Assembly: GCA_900465665.1 (NCBI GenBank)
Contig: UBJO01000024.1
Coordinates: forward strand, 78,281-131,428
Length of the DNA: 53,148 nucleotides
Source: Hyphomicrobiales bacterium
Lineage (GTDB): Bacteria; Pseudomonadota; Alphaproteobacteria; Rhizobiales; Rhizobiaceae
Direction of reading: 5' to 3'
In this document: in pieces, positions 47,563-53,148 of the stretch
Numbering within the stretch: the first letter of the stretch is position 1
Layout: the number at the start of each line of letters is the position of its first letter
Notes under the pieces: model-generated
What the model saw: the letters and a program-made list of their open reading frames with translations, nothing else
Database searches by the model: none
Told to the model about the DNA's origin: nothing
Translations under genes and position numbers: made by a program

Positions 47563-48645
47563 ATGCGCGTAGACCTTTTCGATTTCGAGCTTCCCGATGA
47601 GCGGATCGCTCTGCGGCCCGCCGAGCCGCGCGACAGCGCGCGCCTGCTGGTCGTCGATCCCAATGGCGAAACGCAGCTCTCCGATCACCGTGTGTCCGAC
47701 CTGCCGTCCTTCCTGAAGGCGGGCGATGCGCTTGTCTTCAACGACACCAAGGTCATTCCGGCGCAGCTCGAAGGCATCCGCCACCGCGAGGGCGCAGGTG
47801 GCCAGCAGGTTTCGGCGACGCTGCACATGCGGGTCGGCGCCAATCGCTGGAAGGCCTTTGCCAAGCCCGGCAAGCGCATCAAGGTCGGCGACCGGATCGC
47901 CTTCGGCCATGGTGGCGGAAGCTGCCTTCTCGGCTCGCTCGACTGTACCGTCGAAGAAAAGGGCGAGGGCGGCGAGGTGACGCTGGCCTTCGATCTGTCG
48001 GGCCCGGCGCTCGACGAAGTCATCCATTCCGTCGGCCATATTCCGCTGCCGCCCTATATCGCCGCCAAGCGCGCCGAGGACGAGCGCGACCGCGCCGACT
48101 ACCAGACCATCTATGCCCGCGAGGACGGCGCTGTCGCCGCGCCCACCGCCGGGCTGCATTTCACGCCCGAGCTTTTCGAGGCACTCGACAAGGCCGGCAT
48201 CGAGCGGCATTTCGTGACGCTGCATGTCGGCGCCGGTACTTTCCTGCCGATGAAGGTCGACGACACCGACGACCACAAGATGCATCTCGAAAGTGGCTAT
48301 GTCAGCGGCGAGACGGCCGCCAAGCTCAATGCCGTGAAGGCGAGGGGCGGGCGGATCGTCTGCGTCGGCACCACCTCGCTCAGGCTGATCGAGAGCGCTG
48401 CGCAGGATAGCGGTGAAATCCGCGGCTGGGCGGGCGCCACCGGCATTTTCATTACGCCTGGCTACCGATTCAAGGCAGTCGATGTACTGATGACTAACTT
48501 CCACCTGCCGCGCTCGACGCTGTTCATGCTGGTCTCGGCCTTTGCCGGCCTCGAGACAATGCACGCGGCCTATGAACATGCCATTTCGACAGGCTACCGC
48601 TTCTATTCCTATGGCGATTCCAGCCTTCTTTTCCGGAAAGACTAG
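47563..48645 (+). CDS. queA: S-adenosylmethionine:tRNA ribosyltransferase-isomerase
   Basis: Makes epoxyqueuosine on tRNA from preQ1 using the ribosyl part of SAM. The 360-residue product from ATG 47563 starts [17 protein letters not shown] and has [53 protein letters not shown] and [19 protein letters not shown]. Its stop abuts the tgt start (48646), so the two queuosine genes are coupled. Confidence 0.96.
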   Translation: MRVDLFDFELPDERIALRPAEPRDSARLLVVDPNGETQLSDHRVSDLPSFLKAGDALVFNDTKVIPAQLEGIRHREGAGGQQVSATLHMRVGANRWKAFAKPGKRIKVGDRIAFGHGGGSCLLGSLDCTVEEKGEGGEVTLAFDLSGPALDEVIHSVGHIPLPPYIAAKRAEDERDRADYQTIYAREDGAVAAPTAGLHFTPELFEALDKAGIERHFVTLHVGAGTFLPMKVDDTDDHKMHLESGYVSGETAAKLNAVKARGGRIVCVGTTSLRLIESAAQDSGEIRGWAGATGIFITPGYRFKAVDVLMTNFHLPRSTLFMLVSAFAGLETMHAAYEHAISTGYRFYSYGDSSLLFRKD

Positions 48646-49776
48646 ATGACCGAGACCTTCCAGTTCACCCTCAAGAAGACCGATGGCGGCGCCCGTCTCG
48701 GCGAAGTCTCCATGCCGCGCGGCACGATCCGCACGCCGGCCTTCATGCCCGTGGGCACCGTCGGCACCGTCAAGGCGATGTATCTCGACCAGGTGCGCGA
48801 GGGCGGCGCCGATATCATTCTCGGCAATACGTATCACCTGATGCTGCGGCCGACGGCCGAGCGCGTGGCGCGGCTTGGCGGCCTGCACAAGCTGATCCGC
48901 TGGGATGGGCCGATCCTGACCGATAGCGGCGGCTTCCAGGTCATGTCGCTGTCAGGACTGCGCAAGCTCGACGAGCAGGGCGTGACTTTCAAGAGCCATG
49001 TCGACGGGAGCCTGCACCACATGTCGCCGGAGCGCTCGATCGAGATCCAGGGGCTGCTCGACAGCGATATCCAGATGCAGCTCGACGAATGCGTGGCGCT
49101 TCCGGCCGAACCGCGCGAAATCGAGCGCGCGATGGAGATGTCGCTGCGCTGGGCCGAGCGCTGCAAGGTCGCCTTCGGTAACCAGCCGGGCAAGGCGATG
49201 TTCGGCATCGTGCAGGGCGGCGATATTCCGGCACTGCGCGTGCGCTCGGCTGCCGCGCTCGCCGATCTCGACCTCAAGGGCTACGCGGTCGGCGGCCTTG
49301 CCGTCGGCGAGCCGCAGGCTGTCATGCTCAAGATGCTCGAGGAGACGCTGCCGGTCCTGCCGACCGAAAAGCCGCGCTATCTCATGGGCGTCGGTACGCC
49401 CGAGGACATGCTGCGCTCGGTGGCGCGCGGGATCGACATGTTCGACTGCGTGATGCCGACGCGTTCCGGTCGCCACGGCCTGGCCTTTACCCGTCGCGGC
49501 AAGGTCAATATCCGCAATGCCCGTCATGCCGAGGATATGCGTCCGCTCGACGAGCAGTCGAACTGCCCGGCGACGCGCGATTACTCGCGCGCCTACTTGC
49601 ATCACCTCGTGCGCTCCAACGAAGCGCTGGGCGGCATGCTGCTCTCGTGGAACAACCTCTCCTATTATCAGGAACTGATGCAGGGCATCCGCAAGGCGAT
49701 CGCCGAAGGTCGCTTTGCGGACTTCATGGCGGAGACGGAAGCAGAATGGGCTAAGGGCGATATCGACCCGGTCTAA
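48646..49776 (+). CDS. tgt: tRNA-guanine transglycosylase, zinc ligands degenerate
   Basis: Exchanges G34 for preQ1 in GUN-anticodon tRNAs. The 376 residues keep the catalytic Asp pair ([11 protein letters not shown], Asp93; [14 protein letters not shown], Asp267) and the substrate loop FGIVQGG. The zinc site, which in E. coli is CxCxxC plus a His 26 residues on, reads S305-N-C307-P-A-T310 with Asn at 336: only one of four ligands remains. The flanks ([17 protein letters not shown]) align without gaps, so this is not a misread. It forms a unit with queA, and is probably still active given the intact catalytic residues, but that is inference. Confidence 0.95.
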   Translation: MTETFQFTLKKTDGGARLGEVSMPRGTIRTPAFMPVGTVGTVKAMYLDQVREGGADIILGNTYHLMLRPTAERVARLGGLHKLIRWDGPILTDSGGFQVMSLSGLRKLDEQGVTFKSHVDGSLHHMSPERSIEIQGLLDSDIQMQLDECVALPAEPREIERAMEMSLRWAERCKVAFGNQPGKAMFGIVQGGDIPALRVRSAAALADLDLKGYAVGGLAVGEPQAVMLKMLEETLPVLPTEKPRYLMGVGTPEDMLRSVARGIDMFDCVMPTRSGRHGLAFTRRGKVNIRNARHAEDMRPLDEQSNCPATRDYSRAYLHHLVRSNEALGGMLLSWNNLSYYQELMQGIRKAIAEGRFADFMAETEAEWAKGDIDPV

Positions 49777-49779
49777 GGC

Positions 49780-50208
49780 TCAGATGCCTTTGCTCGCCGT
49801 ATCCGGCAGAATCTGGACGCCGCCGATCTTGTAGCTGCCATCCGGCTGACGGATGACTTGGTAGATCGCCGTCCAGTCCTTGCCGTCGCGGCCGGAGATC
49901 AGCACCTCGTGGTAGATCATCGCGCCGTTGTCGATCGATCGACTGCGGCCGAAGGCGTAGTTTCCGGGGTGATAGACCGGCTCGTAGCTCTTCTTGACCA
50001 TGGCGAAGAAGACGTTCTTGTCGGGATAGACGGCCTTGATGCCCGGGGCTGCATAGGAATAGGCCGCTTCCGGATCGTCCTGCAGGAAGGCCTTGATCTG
50101 CGCCTCGATCATCGACCGCGTGGCATCCAGCGGGTCTTCCGCGCGCGCCGGCGACAGCGTGAAAATCGCGGTGAGACTGAGGATTAGGACTGCGAAGAAG
50201 GCGCGCAT
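49780..50208 (-). CDS. Exported DUF4864 protein
   Basis: A 142-residue periplasmic protein: signal MRAFFAVLILSLTAIFTLSPARA, then the DUF4864 fold with MIEAQIKAFLQDDPEAAYSYAAP, VFFAMVKKSYEPVYHPGNYAFG and the end YKIGGVQILPD. It is SnoaL/NTF2-like. ATG 50208 is used; a Met five residues earlier (50223) is possible. It converges on tgt with a three-base gap. Function unknown. Confidence 0.88.
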   Translation of the reverse strand: MRAFFAVLILSLTAIFTLSPARAEDPLDATRSMIEAQIKAFLQDDPEAAYSYAAPGIKAVYPDKNVFFAMVKKSYEPVYHPGNYAFGRSRSIDNGAMIYHEVLISGRDGKDWTAIYQVIRQPDGSYKIGGVQILPDTASKGI

Positions 50209-50288
50209 CGGCAAATCTCCCACTATCCCGTGGCGATAGCCGCCACCCCTTGAATTGTAGGGCTTTCAGCGCGCAAGGAAAGAGGCAA

Positions 50289-50597
50289 TCAGAGCCGGCC
50301 GCGTGCGAATATTCGAGACAGGATAAGACCCGCGACAAGCACGCCGGCGGCGATGAAGATGGTGTCAATCGGCGTGCCGATATAGAGCGGTCCGACATTG
50401 GCGAAGAGCAGGAAGGCGACGACGAAGTTCGCCCAACCCCAGACAACGTTCAGCTCCGCCGAGCTCTCCCCGGAACCTGACATCCGCACGAATGGCGTAC
50501 GGAACGGCCGGCCACAGACGCCGTTGACGAAGTGCGGAATGCCGTTCGTCATGATGGCGGCGGCAAAGAAGTGAACGATAAAGGCGATCCAGGGCAT
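50289..50597 (-). CDS. Small membrane protein with stress-type promoter (102 aa)
   Basis: ATG 50597 follows GGAG at seven bases. Three membrane segments are seen: WIAFIVHFFAAAIMTNGIPHFV, WGWANFVVAFLLFANVG and DTIFIAAGVLVAGLILS. No family I can name. A GGAAC-N17-CGTT promoter (50673–50698) lies about 75 bases upstream, after rutF, so it is probably expressed in the general stress response and not merely by read-through from the rut genes. Confidence 0.75.
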   Translation of the reverse strand: MPWIAFIVHFFAAAIMTNGIPHFVNGVCGRPFRTPFVRMSGSGESSAELNVVWGWANFVVAFLLFANVGPLYIGTPIDTIFIAAGVLVAGLILSRIFARGRL

Positions 50598-50672
50598 CGG
50601 CGTCTCCAAAATGGTCATCCTGGCGACGCGACAGGACGTCACGTTACGGGATGAGCCAGAATTCCGGCAGGG

Positions 50673-50698
50673 AACGCGTTGACCTAAGCTCTTGTTCC
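50673..50698 (-). promoter_or_regulatory. EcfG/RpoE2-type general stress promoter (GGAAC-N17-CGTT)
   Basis: Minus strand GGAAC (50694–50698), 17 bases, CGTT (50673–50676); both boxes exact. It lies in the 111-nt gap between rutF and the 102-aa membrane-protein gene. Confidence 0.65.
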
Positions 50699-50708
50699 AA
50701 AAGTGGGA

Positions 50709-51245
50709 TCAGATCGTGTGGTAGCGGCGATCGAAATAGATCAACGCCTGACCACCTTCGTTCTCCTTGATGGCGACCACTTCACAGATCAGGATGTCGT
50801 GGGTACCGCCATCGGAGACCGACTTCACCTTGCAGTCGAGCGAGATCAGCGCGTCGTCAAGCGCGGGCGCACCTGTTTCGAGCACCGACCAGCTGGCGCC
50901 TTCGAAGCGTTCCTGCACCGGGGTCTTGCCACCGAAACGTCGGCTCAGGTCCTCATGGGCATGCGACAGCGTGTTGACGCAGAGTACGCGGTTGGCGTTC
51001 ACGGCCGGATAGGCGGATGAGCCACGATTGATGCAGACCAGGAGGGTGGGCGGATCGTCGGTGACGCTGCAGACGGCGGTTGCCGCAAAGCCCGCAAGCC
51101 CTGCCGGGCCATCCGATGTGACGACGTTGACGGCGGCGCCGAGGCGGGCCATGGCGTTGCGGTAATCCTGCTTGCGCTGGTCCGTCGTATCGGCGCCTGT
51201 GGCCGTTGCGGTTACGTCCGGGATCAATTTGGCTGATGCTTGCAT
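50709..51245 (-). CDS. rutF: Flavin reductase RutF
   Basis: Supplies reduced FMN to the RutA monooxygenase that opens the uracil ring. The 178-residue flavin-reductase-fold protein has [61 protein letters not shown] and the C-terminal YFDRRYHTI. Its place behind rutD identifies it as RutF, not another reductase. ATG 51245 is nine bases after the rutD stop. Confidence 0.92.
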   Translation of the reverse strand: MQASAKLIPDVTATATGADTTDQRKQDYRNAMARLGAAVNVVTSDGPAGLAGFAATAVCSVTDDPPTLLVCINRGSSAYPAVNANRVLCVNTLSHAHEDLSRRFGGKTPVQERFEGASWSVLETGAPALDDALISLDCKVKSVSDGGTHDILICEVVAIKENEGGQALIYFDRRYHTI

Positions 51246-51254
51246 ATCGGGGTC

Positions 51255-52055
51255 CTAGCGGATTTCGGATCTCGCGTCACGAAGGAAGCGCAGCATGGTG
51301 TCGTTGAACGTCTTGGCCTCCGTCACGTTGACGGCATGGGCGCCGAAATCAGTCAGCGCCAGTTCTGCATGCGGCAGTCCCTCGGCGAGGCGCACCGATC
51401 GGGTGTAGGGGACGAGGAGGTCGTCGCGGGTTGCCATGACCAGCGTGTGGGCCGCAATATCCGACAGCCGGTCGTCGAGATCGAAGGCCCGGAGAGCCGC
51501 GATACGGCGCAGGATATTGGTCTTGCCCTGGAAATGGGTGATGGCGTGACGCTCCTCGGTATCGAGACGCACGGCATTCTCGGACATCCAGACCGACGGA
51601 TAGAGGAAGAGCGGCTGCGCCTTGACGAACATCTCGACGCCCGACCGCTCCAGCAGTTCGATCCTCACATCAAAGCAGCGGCCGGAATGCGGGTCCGCCT
51701 TGCTCCAGGCGTTAACGAGGATGAGCTGGCCGATCATGTCGGGGCGGCGGAGCGCGATATCCAGCCCGATCAGCCCGCCGAGCGCGTGGCCCATGAAATC
51801 GAAGCGCTCTATGCCGAGTTCCAGCGCGATCTCCAGCACATCATCGGCCATGGCGGCGATGCCGCCCACCTCGGGCACCTCGCCGCCGGTGCGGCCGGTG
51901 CCGCGATGATCGTAGGTGATGACGCGGAAATCGGCCGCGAGCGCCTCGATCTGCGGTGCCCAGTAGCTTGCTGCGCCGCCAAGGCCGGATGACAGGATGA
52001 TGGTCCTGGCACCGGCATGGCTCTGGCCATGTATGTCGTAATGCATGCTCGTCAC
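51255..52055 (-). CDS. rutD: RutD alpha/beta hydrolase (aminoacrylate-related)
   Basis: Part of pyrimidine degradation, usually described as helping aminoacrylate/carbamate breakdown. The 266-residue hydrolase fold has YDHRGTGRT, an elbow reading GHALGG where most hydrolases have Ser, [12 protein letters not shown] and the final His in [10 protein letters not shown]. The Ala at the elbow is also what I recall in E. coli RutD, so it is a family trait. The GTG start 52055 overlaps the rutC stop (GTGA); an ATG at 52046 is an alternative. Confidence 0.93.
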   Translation of the reverse strand: MTSMHYDIHGQSHAGARTIILSSGLGGAASYWAPQIEALAADFRVITYDHRGTGRTGGEVPEVGGIAAMADDVLEIALELGIERFDFMGHALGGLIGLDIALRRPDMIGQLILVNAWSKADPHSGRCFDVRIELLERSGVEMFVKAQPLFLYPSVWMSENAVRLDTEERHAITHFQGKTNILRRIAALRAFDLDDRLSDIAAHTLVMATRDDLLVPYTRSVRLAEGLPHAELALTDFGAHAVNVTEAKTFNDTMLRFLRDARSEIR

Positions 52056-52441
52056 TTCTTGCCGATATGGGCCACGGTTGCGATCTCGACGAGCGCGTCA
52101 GGCTTCACCAGGCCGCACTGGACGCAGTAACGGGCCGGCTTGTCGCCGGGGAAATATTCGGCATAGACGGCGTTGACCGCCTGGTAGTTCGCCCAGTCAG
52201 TGACGAAGATGTGGTTCATGGTCACGTCTTCCATCGTGCCGCCGGCCGTCTCGATCACCGACTTGATGGTCTCGAGCACATGGCGGGTCTGGGCGCCGGC
52301 ATCGCCGACATGGACGACATCGTTGTTCTTGTCGAAGGGTAGAGTGCCTGAGACATAGACGATGCCGTCGGCAAGCGTGCCCGGCGAATAGGGGGCGATC
52401 GGCTTCTGGGTTCCCTCGGGGACGATGATCGATTTTGGCAT
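52052..52441 (-). CDS. rutC: RutC, RidA/YjgF-family aminoacrylate peracid/aminoacrylate-handling protein
   Basis: A 129-residue YjgF/RidA protein: [54 protein letters not shown] and [18 protein letters not shown] with the substrate-binding Arg. ATG 52441 gives the family length. It is 26 bases after rutB and overlaps rutD, so rutB–C–D–F is one operon. The exact reaction in the Rut pathway is debated. Confidence 0.95.
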   Translation of the reverse strand: MPKSIIVPEGTQKPIAPYSPGTLADGIVYVSGTLPFDKNNDVVHVGDAGAQTRHVLETIKSVIETAGGTMEDVTMNHIFVTDWANYQAVNAVYAEYFPGDKPARYCVQCGLVKPDALVEIATVAHIGKK

Positions 52442-52467
52442 GATGTGTCCTCTTCTGTTGTTCTTAA

Positions 52468-53148
52468 TCAGGCTTCGGTGGGCGCTGCTTGTGAGATGAC
52501 GCCGCAGAAATCGTTGACGGTGGCGACCCAGCCGAAGAATTTTTCGACGTTGTAGACGGTCGCCTGCTGGATGAAATCGGGCCCGAGGTGATGGGTCGCG
52601 TCTTCGAGCATTACGCCGAAATATTCGAGGTGGAAGGCATCGCGCAGCGAGCTCTCGACGCAGACGTTGGTGGCAATGCCGACGAAGACGAGATTGCGGA
52701 TGCCACGGGCGCGCAGCACGCTGTCCATGTTGGTGTTGAAGAACCCGCTGTAACGGGTCTTCGGCACCAGGATGTCGCCCGGCTGCGGCTGCAACTCGTC
52801 GACGATCGCATAGTCCCATGTGCCCTTTGCCAGAAGCTGGCCCTGCAGCTCCGGCCGCTGGCGCATGGTCTTCAGCGCATTCGACTTGTGATAGTTGGGC
52901 GAGCCCGGTCCGCCGGCCTCGACATAGTCTTTGTCCCAACCGTTCTGGAAATAGATGACCTGGACGCCCGCGGCACGCGCGGCGTCGAGCGTCTTCTTGA
53001 TGTTTGCGATTGTGCCCTTGGCGCCTGCGATATCGAAGCCGGCGAGATCGACATAGCCGCCTTCCGTCGAATAGGCGTTCTGCATGTCTACGACCACGAC
53101 GGCGGTTTCGCTCGGCTTCAGCGTGATCGGCTCGGGGCGGGCGGGGAG
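52468..53148 (-). CDS. rutB: RutB ureidoacrylate amidohydrolase, 5' end outside the window
   Basis: Isochorismatase-fold amidase that cuts ureidoacrylate from the RutA reaction. The open frame runs off the right edge with [18 protein letters not shown] before DMQNAY, so only a few N-terminal residues are missing. The triad residues are visible: Asp in VVVDMQNAY, Lys in [10 protein letters not shown] and Cys in [33 protein letters not shown] and [12 protein letters not shown] complete the match. rutA should lie beyond the right end. Confidence 0.95.
   Translation of the reverse strand, partial: LPARPEPITLKPSETAVVVVDMQNAYSTEGGYVDLAGFDIAGAKGTIANIKKTLDAARAAGVQVIYFQNGWDKDYVEAGGPGSPNYHKSNALKTMRQRPELQGQLLAKGTWDYAIVDELQPQPGDILVPKTRYSGFFNTNMDSVLRARGIRNLVFVGIATNVCVESSLRDAFHLEYFGVMLEDATHHLGPDFIQQATVYNVEKFFGWVATVNDFCGVISQAAPTEA

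Noticed and set aside
51730..51790. RutD nucleophile-elbow Ser replaced by Ala (GHALGG), taken at first as a dead enzyme
   Set aside because: I recall the same Ala in E. coli RutD, so it is a family feature and not a lesion.

Overview
The window reads as chromosomal DNA of a Rhizobiaceae alphaproteobacterium (Rhizobium/Agrobacterium/Sinorhizobium group; genus not resolved). The case rests on even high GC, an ATP12-type F1 chaperone, a bluB–DUF2865–malic enzyme order that I recall from Sinorhizobium meliloti (bluB ... dme), TadE/TadG-type pilus proteins, and two exact matches to the alphaproteobacterial EcfG/RpoE2 stress promoter. It is almost entirely ordinary core chromosome. I see no insertion sequence, prophage, CRISPR array, integrase or rRNA, and there is one tRNA (Leu, GAG).

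Layout. 0.1–2.7 kb: gcvT behind a tandem glycine riboswitch, then small unknown genes including a 52-aa lipoprotein. 2.9–7.9 kb (+): fluoride channel crcB, an RluC/D-type pseudouridine synthase, a HAD phosphatase, an ATP12 chaperone, a lipoprotein and pccB. 8–12.4 kb: a DoxX gene, then a glutathione/formaldehyde detoxification set (fghA, a DUF188 gene, gfa, a GNAT gene, frmA). 12.5–17.8 kb (-): a fused SRPBCC/site-2-protease gene, pccA with a structured leader, an unknown gene and a DMT exporter. 17.9–26.3 kb: tRNA-Leu, lipB, a repeat-bearing exported protein, gph, rpiA, a DUF2059 protein, gor, a TadG-like vWA protein and class II DAHP synthase. 26.3–31.2 kb (-): TadG-like and TadE-like genes, a DUF1003 gene and a five-TM alkaline-phosphatase-fold (LTA-synthase/phosphoglycerol-transferase type) gene behind a four-unit 11-bp GTCAT array that looks like a PHO box. 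31.5–33.3 kb (+): a PD40 propeller protein, then a cobalamin riboswitch and bluB. 33.3–40.2 kb: DUF2865, malic enzyme (dme), LpxH-like phosphoesterase, MFS transporter, enolase-superfamily epimerase. 40.3–44.9 kb (+): a four-gene Mla/MCE lipid-transport operon whose permease carries a fused STAS domain, then a GNAT gene. 45–45.7 kb (-): three very small membrane-protein genes, two of them behind an EcfG-type promoter. 45.9–49.8 kb (+): coaD, two cyclophilins, queA and tgt. 49.8–53.1 kb (-): a DUF4864 gene, a small membrane protein with its own EcfG-type promoter, and the rut pyrimidine-degradation genes rutB(partial)-C-D-F.

How the parts connect. The frmA/gfa/fghA genes form the glutathione-dependent route from formaldehyde to formate. 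PccA and PccB make the propionyl-CoA carboxylase holoenzyme, though their genes face each other about 6 kb apart. queA and tgt act in queuosine tRNA modification. RutB, C, D and F take ureidoacrylate downstream of uracil ring opening. Three metabolite or signal-controlled leaders (glycine, cobalamin, putative phosphate) and two stress promoters are readable.

I did not find a wholly novel multi-gene system. The observations I rate highest are: a Tgt that has lost three of the four zinc ligands while keeping both catalytic aspartates; the SRPBCC–site-2-protease fusion; the four-fold PHO-like array; and the stress-promoter-driven small membrane proteins, which sit beside a 29-bp motif that occurs twice.
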